Source: Sipunculus nudus (taxonomy: Eukaryota > Annelida > Sipuncula > Golfingiida > Sipunculidae). From it: DNA of 64,000 nucleotides. Below, one piece after another: positions 1 to 12,200 of this stretch. The stretch lies in contig CM049320.1 of the NCBI GenBank assembly GCA_026874595.1, positions 11,185,964 through 11,249,963 on the forward strand, read 5' to 3'. Under the pieces are notes generated by a model. That model did not search any database, had not been told where the DNA came from, and saw nothing but the letters and a program-made list of their open reading frames with translations. A program made the translations under genes and the position numbers. Positions within the stretch are counted from its first letter, which is position 1; each line of letters starts with the position of its first letter.

Positions 1-1618
1 TGGCGCCACCAGTCTGCAGGAACTGATGGAACATCTCATGATCAATATGAATGCCGAAAATCATGACCATCAGTGATGTAGTTATTGAGATATTGAAGTT
101 TTTGTATGAAATTTTGGACTACTATGGGGGGGTACTTTGGGGCCCCATAGCTTGAAGGATATGGGTAACAGAGACCCCTATTTCTGGTTTCCAAGGAGAT
201 TTTTCATGGACCTTTCAGTGTGTCAAGAATTAAGATTCTAGGTCCAGTCTTTACAATTTTTGCCTTGTTAACAGATGTTCACATTTTGAAAGGTCTCAAA
301 AATAGAGAAAAAAATTCATAAAAAAATCCAACCATACAGGTGGCGCCACCAGTCTGCAGGAAGTGATGACACATCCCATGATCAATAGTTATGCCACAAA
401 TCATGACCATCAGTCAAGAAGTTAATGAGATATTAAAGTTTTTGTATGAAATTTTGGACTTTTCTTGGGGGTACTTTGGGGCCCCATAGCTCAAAGAATA
501 TGGGTAACAGAGACCTAATTTCTGGTTTCCATGGAGACTTTTCATAGGTCTCTCAGTGTGTCAAGAATGAAGATTCTAGGTCTAGTCTTTACGATTTGTG
601 CCACGTTAACAGATGACAGCATCCTTAAAGGTCTCAAAAATAGAGGAAAAAAATCGTGAAAAATTGAACAATACAGGTGGCGCCACCAGTCTGCAGGAAC
701 TGATGGAACATCTCATAATCAATATGTATGCCAAAAATCATGACCATCAGTGATGTAGTTATTGAGATATTGAAGTTTTTGTATGAAATTTTGGACTTTT
801 CTGGGGGGTACTTTGGGTCCCCATAGCTCGAAGGATATGGTTAACAGAGACTTAGTTTCTGGTTTCCAAGGATATTTTTCATGGACCTCTCAGTGTGTCA
901 AGAATTAAGATTCTAGGTCCAGTCTTTACGATTTGTGCCTTGTTAACAGATGTTCACATTTTGAAAGGTCTCAAAAATAGAGAAAAAAATTAGTAAAAAA
1001 TTGAACAATATAGGTGGCGCCACCAGTCTGCAGGAAGTGATGGAACATCTCATGATCAATATGTATGCCAAAAATCATGACCATCAGTCAAGGATTAAAT
1101 GAGATATTGAAGTTTTTGCATGAAATTTTTTACTTTTCTGGGGGGTACTTTGGGGCCCCATAGCTGGAAGGATATGGGTAACAGAGACCTAATTTCTGGT
1201 TTCCATGGAGACTTTTCATAGGTCTCTCAGTGTGTCGATAATGAAGATTCTAGGTCCAGTCGTTACGATTTGTGCCTTGTTAACAGATGTTAACATTTTT
1301 AAACGGATCAAAAATAGAGAAAAAAATTCGTAAAAAATCGAAAAATACAGGTGGCGCCACCAGTCCTCAGGAACTGATGGAACATCTCATGATCAATATG
1401 TATGCCAAATATCATGACCATCAGTCAAGTAGTTAATGAGAAATTGAAGTTTTTGTATCAAATTTTTGACTTTTCTGAGGGGTACTTTGGGTCCCCATAG
1501 CTCGAAGGATATGGGTAACAGAGACCTAATTTCTGGTTTCCAAGGAGATTTTTCATTGACCTCTCAGAATGTAAAGTTACAAGATCCTAAGTCCAGCGGT
1601 TACAATTTGTGCCAGGTT

Positions 1619-1671
1619 AACGGACAGACGGACCGACAGACAGACGGACAGACAGACGGACGACGGACAAA
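1619..1671 (+). repeat. GACA/GACGG microsatellite
   Basis: Alternating GGACAGAC, GGACCGAC and GGACGAC words lie between the last 337-bp unit and the terminal hairpin. The same kind of tract occupies the same relative place at 11450-11490, 16950-16982, and (reverse strand) 38042-38078, 41700-41730 and 56025-56058. Confidence 0.85.
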
Positions 1672-1683
1672 GAGTGATCGCTA

Positions 1684-1715
1684 TAGCTCAGCTTGACTGA
1701 AAGTCAGCTGAGCTA
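1684..1715 (+). repeat. Terminal hairpin of the 337-bp family
   Basis: TAGCTCAGCTTGACT (1684-1698) and AGTCAGCTGAGCTA (1702-1715) are complementary apart from one extra T, with a 3-nt GAA loop. The hairpin is followed at once by a CTAA-type end and an A-rich junction to the next repeat block. A hairpin just before a CTRR-like terminus is a Helitron/Helentron feature; here it supports, but does not prove, that class. Confidence 0.7.
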
Positions 1716-1740
1716 AAAACAGAGAAAATAAGCAAATTTA

Positions 1741-4565
1741 TGTCCCGAGCTTTCGCCTTTAAAGTCCTAGATGATGTGATCAGGAAGTAAAAATAGTTTT
1801 AACTATGCTCAAAAGATGGCAGCACCTGGCAGATACTGCAAAACATTGAAGTACTATGTCCACTGCTAGCGACACCTGTTGGTATTAGTGAAACTAAATG
1901 TGGTCATTCATCATATGAATGAGGTACCCATGGGTAATGGTGCTCAGCTGAAGGACATTTTTAGGGACCTCCCTGGAAGTCATGTACGTATGAGGATTTT
2001 AGGCTAAATGGATACAAATTGTGCCCCATCTGTTTGCTCAAAAATCATGTTTTCTCCCCTTATTTGCAAAATATAGATAATTATGACCTAATTTCCAGTT
2101 TCCAAGGGTATTTTTCATGGAACTCTAAGGATCTCAAGTTAGAAGATTCTAGGTCCAACACTCATGATTTGTGTCCTGCTTATGGACAACAGCTTCACTT
2201 TTAGTTCTCAGGTATAAACACAATAATTTGGTAACAGTGCTCAGCTGAAGTTTGAAAAGACTCCCAGAGTGCTCAAAATCATGCATTTCACCAATAGCCC
2301 TTAGATATAGATTACAGTGACCTTACTCTACATGCAGCTGCTGCCATTTGTGCCTTCCTGACTATTTTAGTGTCAAAATCAAATTCTTTCACAGTTTGCA
2401 AAAAAAGGATAAGAGTTATATTTCTGGGTTTCTAGGAGATATTTAGGGACCTCCCTGAAAGTCATGTATGAGGATTTTAGGCTAAACGGATACAAATTGT
2501 GCCCCATCTGACTCACTGTTTCCTTAAATATCATGTTTTCTCCCCTTATTTGCAAAATATAGATAATTATGACCTAATTTCCAGTTTCCAAGGGTATTTT
2601 TCGTGGAACTCTAAGGATCTCAAGTTAGAAGATTCTAGGTCAAACACTCATGATTTGTGCCCTGCTAATGGACAACAGCTTCATTTTTAGTTCTCAAATA
2701 TAAACATAAAAAATTGAAACTAGAATGGCTTTGTGTTTGCTGTGCAATACAATTATGTTTCCCCTATTGGCCATCCCAAAACATAAGGGATAAAATTTTC
2801 ATTATCTTAAAACAATGAATCTAGATTTCAGCAGATAAGACCTTGAAGGTCAGGGTCACTACTTTCCAAACTCTGATTACATTTTGGCAGAAAGAACTGG
2901 TGAACTGAATTTGAACAAAAAATATAATCAGTGCCTCCAATGTTATGGGGATCACAATAAGCCTGGAAATGCATATATCTGACCTCAACGATAAACGTCA
3001 CAGAATTTTGAACACATCCATGATTTTGGTAGGAACAATGAGTGTTTCAAATTTAGAGGAAAATTATTGTGTTGACAAAACTAACTAAAATTCGGTTGAT
3101 TTGACCTTGAAGATCCTTATCAAAGTTACCAAATTTCAAGAAAATATTGGAAATACTACAAAAGTTATAGGGCTTATGAAAATGTAACATTTTGGCAGAT
3201 TTGACCTCAAGGGAAAGGTCAAGCTCACCAGATTTCGAACTCAGAAAAAAAATTTTGGTAGTAACAATGACTTTCAAAATGTGGAGGAAAATTTGCAGCC
3301 CTTCAACAGTTATCTCAGCCACAATATAGTTACTATTATTCCACTGATTTATACATTTATACAGGTGGCATCACCAGTTTGCATAAACTAATGAAGAATA
3401 TGCATGCAAAGAATCATGGAAATCAATGCATTATTTATACTTGGGCCTTTGTATCAATTTTTTTCTGGGGGTACTTTCAAGCCCATAAGGCTTAAGAGGA
3501 TATTGATAAAAGAGACCTTATTTCATGTTTCCAGGGAGATTTTTAATGGAAGTCCCAGTCATCAGAGCAAAAAACAAGTGGCCCATGGGTCATAACGCTC
3601 AGCTGAATTCAAGGAGCCCTAAACCAAGCATACTGCATACCACTGGCCTCATGTACACAATACTTGACATGGTGCTTGAAACCTTGAATAAAAATCTACA
3701 ATTTTTGATAAATTGATCAAATCGGCATATAAATGCTCATTCTGTGAAAAATTTACAGCTCATGTACTGACCTCTGTGGTTGAAGAACGACTTTATCTGC
3801 TTTACCACTCTACACAGTAGACCTGGCTTCAGCTTCTGGTAAGGTACCAGTACAGCAAGACACTGTTTACAAACACAAAAGGTCTTCATTAATTATGTAC
3901 AGAAAATAAATGGTCATGTCAGTGATGATCATCTAAATTGTGTAAGAGTCCAGGTGTGCCATGGAGAAAGGCCCTATAGACTTGAGCAGAGACCCTAAAA
4001 GCCCATAGTTCACAGGGTTAAAGAAGGAGGGCCAAGGGAAATGTGAACATGGAATTCTAGTCATATGAAATTATGACTATTTTACAGGATTTATGTCTTT
4101 GAAAGCAAGGGGAGAGTTACCCTTTAGACAGGAAAGGTTTTCCACAGGTTTAAGATGTCACAAAAAAGGGTCATGTTAGTGATGACAATCTAAATTGTGT
4201 AAGAATCAAGGTGTGCCATGGAGAGAGGAAAGGCCCTATTGTCTTCCCATAGCCAAAGTTGGTCAAAATTTAAGATACTGGTTTTATATTCATGAGAATA
4301 ACTTATAAAACTTGAAATAATCAGATTAATTTTTGGTTAATGTTAAAATCTTGATTTAATAAAGTTATATCTCTGAAAAAAGTCGAGCATCTAAAATTCT
4401 TATGGTAAGTGAGAGAATAAATTTCCTGTTTTTTCACAAGGTGCATTATGTTCTGGCCTTATTTAAGGTTAATACGAGACTTCATGGACCTCCCTGCTAG
4501 TGAAGTAAGAAGATTCTAGGTCCAATGGTTATAAAAAAAAAAAACAAAGAAAATAAGCAAATTTA
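1741..4565 (+). repeat. 2.8-kb tandem block, copy 1
   Basis: Starts at TGTCCCGAGCTTTCGCC and runs 2825 bp to the same word at 4566. It is itself built from diverged members of the 337-bp family: many sub-blocks share words such as GATTCTAGGTCCAA, and a piece at 3365-3620 carries the family words GGGGGTACTTTCAAGCCCATA and GGCCCATGGGTCATAACGCT. The same short reading frames recur in all three copies (for example near 2019, 3053 minus and 3404). That recurrence marks them as repeat translations rather than genes. Confidence 0.85.
1955..2700 (+). repeat. Internal direct duplication inside the 2.8-kb block
   Basis: About 260 bp at 1955-2216 (TTTTAGGGACCTCCCT through CAACAGCTTCACTTTTAG) recurs at 2440-2700, about 485 bp downstream. 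The pair is repeated in copies 2 and 3. The second member has TAATGGACAAC where the first has TATGGACAAC, so the two sub-repeats had diverged before the whole block was amplified. Confidence 0.8.
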
Positions 4566-7385
4566 TGTCCCGAGCTTTCGCCTTTAAAGTCCTAGATGAT
4601 GTGGTCAGGAAGTAAAAATAGTTTTAACTATGCTCAAAAGATGGCAGCACCTGGCAGATACTGCAAAACATTGAAGTACTATGTCCACTGCTAGCGACAC
4701 CTGTTGGTATTAGTGAAACTAAATGTGGTCATTCATCATATGAATGAGGTACCCATGGGTAATGGTGCTCAGCTGAAGGACATTTTTAGGGACCTCCCTG
4801 GAAGTCATGTACTTATGAGGATTTTAGGCTAAATGGATACAAATTGTGCCCCATCTGTTTGCTCAAAAATCATGTTTTCTCCCCTTATTTGCAAAATATA
4901 GATAATTATGACCTAATTTCCAGTTTCCAAGGGTATTTTTCATGAAACTCTAAGGATCTCAAGTTAGAATATTCTAGGTCCAACACTCATGATTTGTGTC
5001 CTGCTTATGGACAACAGCTTCACTTTTAGTTCTCAGGTATAACACAATAATTTGGTAGCAGTGCTCAGCTGAAGTTTGAAAAGACTCCCAGTGCGCTCAA
5101 AATCATGCATTTCACCAATAGCCCTTAGATATAGATTACACTGACCTTACTCTACATTCAGCTGCTACCATTTGTGCCTTCCTGACTATTTTAGTGTCAA
5201 AATCAAATTCTTTCACAGTTTGCAGAAAAAGGATCAGAGTTATATTTCTGGGTTTCTAGGAGATTTTTAGGGACCTCCCTGAAATTCAAGTATGAGGATT
5301 TTAGGCTAAACGGATACAAATTGTGCCCCATCTGACTCACGGTTTCCTTAAAAATCATGTTGCTCCACTTATTTGCAAAATATAGATAATTATGACCTAA
5401 TTTCCAGTTTCCAAGGGTATTTTTTGTGGAACTCTAAGGATCTCAAGTTAGAAGATTCTAGGTCAAACACTCATGATTTGTGCCCTGCTAATGGACAACA
5501 GCTTCATTTTTAGTTCTCAAATATAAACATAAAAAATTGAAACTAGAATGGCTTTGTGTTTGCTGTGCAATACAATTATGTTTCCCCTATTGGCCATCCC
5601 AAAACATAAGGGATAAAATTTTCATTATCTTAAAACAATGAATCTAGATTTCAGCAGATTAGACCTTGAAGGTCAAGGTCACCACTTTCCAAACTCTGAT
5701 TACATTTTGGCAGAAAGAACTGGTGAACTGAATTTGAACAAAAAATATAATCAGTGCCTCCAATGTTATGGGGATCACAATAAGCCTGGAAATGCATATA
5801 TCTGACCTCAACAATAAACGTCACAGAATTTTGAACACATCCATGATTTTGGTAGGAACAATGAGTGTTTCAAATTTAGAGGAAAATTATTGTGTTGACA
5901 AGACAACTAAAATTTGGTTGATTTGACCTTGAAGATCCTTATCAAAGTTACCAAATTTCAAGAAAATATTGGAAATACTACAAAAGTTATGGGGCTTATG
6001 AAAATGTAACATTTTGGCAGATTTGACCTCAAGGGAAAGGTCAAGGTCACCAGATTTCGAACTCAGAAAAAAAATATTGGTAGTAACAATGACTTTCAAA
6101 ATGTGGAGGAAAATTTGCAGCCCTTCAACAGTTATCTCAGCCACGATATAGTTACTATTATTCCACTGATTTATACATTTATACAGGTGGCATCACCAGT
6201 TTGCATAAACTAATGAAGAATATGCATGCAAAGAATCATGGAAATCAATGCATTATTTATACTTGGGCCTTTGTATCAATTTTTTTCTGGGGGTACTTTC
6301 AAGCCCATAAGGCTTAAGAGGATATTGATAAAAGAGACCTTATTTCATGTTTCCAGGGAGATTTTTAATGGACATCCCAGTCATCAGAGCAAAAAACAAG
6401 TGGCCCATGGGTCATAACTCTCAGCTGAATTCAAGGAGCCCTAAACCAAGCATACTGCATACCACTGGCCTCATGTACACAATATTTGACATGGTGCTTG
6501 AAACCTTGAATAAAAATCTACAATTTTTGATAAATTGATCAAATCGGCATATAAATGCTCATTCTGTGAAAAATTTACAGCTCATGTACTGACCTCTGTG
6601 GTTGAAGAACGACTTGATCTGCTTTACCACTCTACACAGTAGACCTGGCTTCAGCTTCTGGTACGGTACCAGTACAGCAAGACACTGTTTACAAACACAA
6701 AAGGTCTTCATTAATTATGTACAGAAAATAAATGGTCATGTCAGTGATGATCATCTTAATTGTGTAAGAATCCAGGTGTGCCATGGAGAAAGGCCCTATA
6801 GACTTGAGCAGAGACCCTAAAAGCCCATAGCTCACCGGGTTAAAGAAGGAGGGCCAAGGGAAATGTGAACATGGAATTCTAGTCATATGAAATTATGACT
6901 ATTTTACAGGATTTATGTCTTTGAAAGCGAGGGGAGAGTTACCCTTTAGACAGGAAAGGTTTTCCACAGGTTTAAGATGTCACAAAAAATGGTCATGTTA
7001 GTGATGACAATCTAAATTGTGTAAGAATCAAGGTGTGCCATGGAGAGAGGAAAGGCCCTATTGTCTTCCCATAGCCAAAGTTGGTCAAAATTTAAGATAC
7101 TGGTTTTATATCCATGAGAATAACTTATAAAACTTGAAATAATCAGAGTAATTTTTGGTTAATGTTAAAATCTTGATTTAATAAAGTTATATCTCTGAAA
7201 AAAGTCAAGCATCTAAAATTCTTATGGTAAGTGAGAGAATAAATTTCCTGTTTTTTCACAAGGTGCATTATGTTCTGGCCTTATTTAAGGTTAATACGAG
7301 ACTTCATGGACCTCCCTGCTAGTGAAGTAAGAAGATTCTAGGTCCAATGGTTATAAAAAAAAAACAAAGAAAATAAGCAAATTTA
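4566..7385 (+). repeat. 2.8-kb tandem block, copy 2
   Basis: 2820 bp and nearly identical by eye to copy 1, with scattered substitutions and 1-2 nt length changes. It shares with copy 1 a junction near 7068 where GTCTT runs directly into CCCATAGCC. That junction is absent from copy 3. Confidence 0.85.
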
Positions 7386-10300
7386 TGTCCCGAGCTTTCG
7401 CCTTTAAAGTCCTAGATGATGTGGTCAGGAAGAAAAAATAGTTTTAACTATGCTCAAAAGATGGCAACACCTCGCAGATACTGCAAAACATTGAAGTACT
7501 ATGTCCACTGCTAGTGACACCTGTTGGTATTAGTGAAACTAAATGTGGTCATTCATCATATGAATGAGGGACCCATGGGTAATGGTGCTCAGCTGAAGGA
7601 CATTTTTAGGGACCTCCCTGGAAGTCATGTACGTATGAGGATTTAAGGCTAAATGGATACAAATTGTGCCCCATCTGTTTGCTCAAAAATCATGTTTTCT
7701 CCCCTTATTTGCAAAATATAGATAATTATGACCTAATTTCCAGTTTCCAAGGGTATTTTTCATGGAACTCTGAGGATCTCAAGTTAGAAGATTCTAGGTC
7801 CAACACTCATGATTTGTGTCCTGCTTATGGACAACAGCTTCACTTTTAGTTCTCAGGTATAAACATAATAATTTGGTAACAGTGCTCAGCTGAAGTTTGA
7901 AAAGACTCCCAGAGTGCTCAAAATCATGCATTTCACCAATAGCCCTTAGATATAGATTACAGTGACCTTACTCTACATGCAGCTGCTGCCATTTGTGCCT
8001 TCCTGACTATTTTAGTGTCAAAATCAAATTCTTTCACAGTTTGCAAAAAAAGGATAAGAGTTATATTTCTGGGTTTCTAGGAGATATTTAGGGACCTCCC
8101 TGAAAGTCATGTATGAGGATTTTAGGCTAAACGGATACAAATTGTGCCCCATCTGACTCACTGTTTCCTTAAATATCATGCTTTCTCCCCTTATTTGCAA
8201 AATATAGATAATTATGACCTAATTTTCAGTTTCCAAGGGTATTTTTCGTGGAACTCTAAGGATCTCAAGTAAGAAGATTCTAGGTCAAACACTCATGATT
8301 TGTGCCCTGCTAATGGACAACAGCTTCATTTTTAGTTCTCAAATATAAACATAAAAAAAATGAAACTAGAATGGCTTTGTTTTTGCTGTGCAATACAATT
8401 ATGTTTCCCCTATTGGCCATCCCAAAACATAAGGGATAAAATTTTCATTATCTTAAAACAATGAATCTGGATTTCAGCAGATTAGACCTTGAAGGTCAAG
8501 GTCACCACTTTTCAAACTCTGATTACATTTTGGCAGAAAGAACTGGTGAACTGAATTTGAACAAAAAATATAATCAGTGCCTCCAATGTTATGGGGATCA
8601 CAATAAGCCTGGAAATGCATATATCTGACCTCAGGGATAAATGTCACAGAATTTGGAACACATCCATGATTTTGGTAGGAACAATAAGTGTTTCAAATTT
8701 AGAGGAAAATTTTCGCGTTCACAATACTTACTAAAATTCGGCTGATTTGACCTTGAAGATCCTTATCAAAGTTACCAAATTTCAAGCAAATATTGGAAAT
8801 ACTACAACAGTGATGGAGCTTATGAAAATGTAACATTTTGGCAGATTTGACCTCAAGGGAAAGGTCAAGCTCACCAGATTTCGAACTCAGAAAAACATTT
8901 TTGGTAGTAACAATGACTTTCAAAATGTGGAGGAAAATTTGCAGCCCTTCAACAGTTATCTCAGCCACGATATAGTTACTATTATTCCACTGATTTATAC
9001 ATTTATACAGTTGGCATCACCAGTTTGCATAAACAAATGAAGAATATGCATGCAAAGAATCATGGAAATCAATGCATTAGTTATACTTGGGCCTTTGTAT
9101 CAATTTTTTCTGGGGGTACTTTCAAGCCCATAAGGCTTAAGAGGATATTGATAAAAGAGACCTTATTTCATGTTTCCAAGAAGATTTTTAAAGGACATCC
9201 CAGTCATCACAGTCATCAGAGCAAAAAACAAGTGGCCCATGGGTCATAAGGCTCAGCTGAATTCAAGGAGCCTTAAACAAAGCATACTGCATACCACTGG
9301 CCTCATGTACACAATACTTGACATGGTGCTTGAAACCTTGAATAATAATCTACAATTTTTGATAAATTGATCAAATCGGCATATAAATGCTCATTCTGTG
9401 AAAAATTTACAGCTCGAACTGACCTCTGTGGTTGAGGAACGACTTGATCTTCTTTACCACTACACAGTAGACCTGGCTTCAGCTTCTGGTAAGGTACCAG
9501 TACAGCAAGACACTGTTTACAAACACAAAAGGTCTTCATTAATTATGTACAGAAAATAAATGGTCATGTCAGTGATGATCATCTAAATTGTGTAAGAATC
9601 CGGGTGTGCCATGGAGAGAGGAAAGGCCCTATAGACTTGAGCAGAGGCCCTAAAAGCCCATAGCTCACTGGGTTAAAGAAGGAGGGCCAAGGGAAATGTG
9701 AACATGGAATTCTAGTCATATGAAATTATGACTATTTTACAGGATTTCTGTGTCTTTGAAAGCGAGGGGAGAGTTACCCTTTAGACAGGAAAGGTTTTCC
9801 ACAGGTTTAAGATGTACAGAAAATAAATGTCATGTTAGTGATGATCATCTAAATTGTGTAAGAATCAAGGTGTGCCATGGAGAGAGGAAAGGCCCTATTG
9901 TCTTGAGCAGAGACTCAAAAAGCCCATAGCTCACTGGCAGAAGGGCCAAGGGAAATGTGAACATGGAATTTTCTAGTTTTCTCTGTCTGGAAGGGGAGGG
10001 GAAAGTTCCTTTACACAGGTTAAAGGTACATCAACAATGTTCAACACATGAAAAAGCTGATATCTGTAAGTGTGCATGATATAAATTTTATCAACAGTGC
10101 TTAATATATAAGGAAGAATGTGCCATAGCCAAAGTTTGGCAAAATTTAAGAGACTGGTTTTATATTCATGAGAATAACTTATAAAACTTGAAATAATCAG
10201 ATTAATTTTTGGTAAATGTTAAAATCTTGATTTAATAAAGTTATATCTCTGAAAAAAAAGTCAAGCATCCACAATTCTTATGGTAAGTGAGAGAATAAAT

Positions 10301-10439
10301 TTCCTGTTTTTTCACAAGGTGCATTATGTTCTGGCCTTATTTTAGGTTAATACGAGACTTCATGGACCTCCCTGCTAGTGAAGTAAGAAGATTCTAGGTC
10401 CGATGGTTATAAAAAAAACAGAGAACATAAGCAAATTTA
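7386..10439 (+). repeat. 2.8-kb tandem block, copy 3 (longer, 3.05 kb)
   Basis: Same start word and order as copies 1 and 2 but 3054 bp long. The extra length is mostly one segment at about 9902-10125, between GGCCCTATTGTCTT and CCATAGCCAAAG, which copies 1 and 2 lack. The segment contains a second, diverged run of the words found around 9620-9720 (AGCCCATAGCTCACTGG, GGGCCAAGGGAAATGTG). Copy 3 therefore keeps what is probably the ancestral arrangement. Confidence 0.85.
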
Positions 10440-11530
10440 TGTCCCGAGTTTTCGCCTTTGATTGCAAAGAATCATAGAAATCAATGCATTAGTTATACTT
10501 GGGCCTTTGTACCAATTTTTTTCTGGGGGTACTTTCAAGCCCACAAGGCATAAGAGGATATTGATAAAAGAGACCTTATTTCATGTTTCCAAGGAGATTT
10601 TTAATGGACATCCCAGGATGTGAAGTAAGAAGATTACAGGTCAAACAGTGTTGATTTTTGCCCTGAAAACAGATGACACTTTATTCAAGAGACTCAAAAA
10701 TCGAGAAAAATGCGTAAAAATTAAAATGGCACAGGTCAATAGTCTACAGGAACTAATGGAACACTCCATGATCAATATTCATGGCAATCAATGCATTACA
10801 TGGGTTATTTAGATACTGGAGCTTCAGTATCAATTTTGTAATTATTCTAATTTGTGCCCCATCTGACTGTCACGGTGCTCAAAATAATGTTCTCGGTTTA
10901 TAGGTGCAAAATATAGGTTTTAGTAACCTAATTTTAGGTTTCCCAAGATATTTGCCTAGGACCTCCATGAATATTAAGATAGGAGATTCCAGGCCTAATG
11001 ATTGAATTCAATGTGTGACCTGTCTGTCTGGGTGCTTAAAATACATCTTTCAGCCCATAGGTCACAGAATAAAGGTCACCATGACCTACTTTCAGGTTTC
11101 CAAGGACCTTCATGTTAGAAGTTTCCAGGACTAATGGATACAATTGTGCACCTTCTCACTGTGTGGGTGCTTATATGACATCTTTCCCTATAGGTCGCAC
11201 TATATGGTGACCTAATTTTAGGTTTCTAAGGCCATTTACCTTACTAAATGTCAAGAGGATTCTAGGCCAAATGGATACAATTTGTGCCCTGACTGTCTTG
11301 GTGCGCAAAATCATGTTTTTGGCCTGTAGGTCACGAAATATATAGGTCACCATGCCCTCATTCCAGGTTTTCAAGGAGAATTTTTATGGTCCTCCCTGGA
11401 TTTCAAGTTTGAAGATTTTTGATCCAGCGGTTATCATTTGTGTTTGGTTAACGAACAGACAGATGGACAGACAGACAATGGACAAAGAGTGATCTCTACA
11501 GGTCAGATGTCTTTAAGTCAGCTGAGCTAA
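10440..11530 (+). mobile_element. Diverged 337-family units and second element terminus
   Basis: Continues from copy 3 with partial, strongly diverged family units. These keep words like GGGGGTACTTTCAAGCCCA (10525) and AGTCTACAGGAACTAATGGA (10741). Several shorter units follow with spacing near 120 bp, sharing GACCTAATTTTAGGTTTC-like words. The stretch ends with a GACAGACAGATGG tract, GACAAAGAGTGATC and GTCAGCTGAGCTAATTAAG, parallel to the terminus at 1716. The hairpin here is eroded. Confidence 0.65.
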
Positions 11531-11739
11531 TTAAGTCTAAGAGGAAAAGGTTATATTATATAGGCCATGACTGGTTGACATGATTGGTTTGTACCGATGA
11601 ATGATAAATTGTTGCAAATTATATTTTGTGACCAAATCATGCATTTCCCAATAATAAATTGAAGCATGTTAGCAGTTTGTGAACATAAGATGTATATTAT
11701 TACCATGATCATTGGTTTGCTTTTTGATAAAGTTCTGGA

Positions 11740-11865
11740 GACAGATGGAGTCCAAAATATAAGGACATGCACTATTTCAAGCCAATACGGCGCACCACTC
11801 CTGAGAACAGAGCATTTATTCATTCTACAGAAACTGGAAGATAGGTGCCACCACCTGTCTGGTTT
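11740..11865 (+). repeat. Fragment of the GGCCAATACGGC repeat
   Basis: GGACATGCACTATTTCAAGC, then CCAATACGGC and CACCACCTGTCTGGTTTA, match the reverse complement of about 57590-57700. Both overlapping frames of about 110 residues in 11551-12010 run through this repeat and are not credible genes. Confidence 0.65.
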
Positions 11866-12200
11866 ACTAAGCAAATTACCTAAAAACATCCAAATATGGT
11901 GGTCCCCTCATACCAGCATGCCTTGTCAGGCTGTCTGTTTTTTTCTTGAAAGTGCCAATATTTTCATGCATTGTACTGAACATTTAAGTTACAATTTATC
12001 TCTCAAATAAATTAACTGTAATATAAGTAATATGTAGGGTTGTTGCACGTCCTCCCCGTCCCGAAGAACGCCGAATATCGTGGTCTGAACCACTTTAGTC
12101 AGATCTGACCAAGCTTTAGAGGGTAAACTCTCCACCTTAGGAGCTGTAACGCAAACAAGAAAAGAACAAATAACATTTTTCGCGTTACAGGCCTGTAGTT
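11860..12200 (+). repeat. Two-copy dispersed repeat, copy A
   Basis: Matches 23780-24185 in the same orientation over several blocks: AAATATGGTGGT, GCATGCCTTG, AAGTTACAATTT, and a well conserved 3' block with CAGATCTGACCAAGCTTTAG and AGGAGCTGTAACGCAAAC. Copy A lacks about 60 bp present in copy B between the first two blocks. It ends with GTAACGC...GCGTTAC arms (12146-12152, 12182-12188). Confidence 0.75.

Larger units (their letters stand above)
1..1716 (+). mobile_element. 337-bp tandem repeat array, 3' part of a pearl/Helentron-like element
   Basis: Five head-to-tail units start at 1, 341, 678, 1015 and 1352 (spacing 340, 337, 337, 337). Each opens with TGGCGCCACCAGTCTGCAGG or a close variant and carries the same order of words, including GGGGTACTTTGGGGCCCCAT and a GTTAACAGATG block. 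The last unit runs into a GACA/GACGG microsatellite, then GTGATCGCTATAG and a hairpin. A tandem core followed by an ACGG-type microsatellite and a conserved tail is the plan described for bivalve pearl elements, later grouped with non-autonomous Helentrons; the assignment is inference. The array enters from the left edge, so its 5' end is not visible. No coding potential: the 76-residue frame at its 3' end is translated microsatellite. Confidence 0.75.

Noticed and set aside
1-1716. CRISPR-like regular direct repeats
   Set aside because: The 337-bp units are continuous tandem repeats without unique spacers of constant size, in a eukaryotic sequence.
1466-9539. Recurring short reading frames of 60-90 residues on both strands in the left repeat complex
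   Set aside because: They recur at the same offset in each tandem copy, differ by frame-neutral and frame-breaking changes alike, and match no protein family; they are translations of repeat DNA.
11551-12010. Two overlapping opposite-strand frames of 112 and 114 residues
   Set aside because: They cover a repeat fragment that matches 57590-57700 in reverse and the start of another dispersed repeat; no splice or start support.
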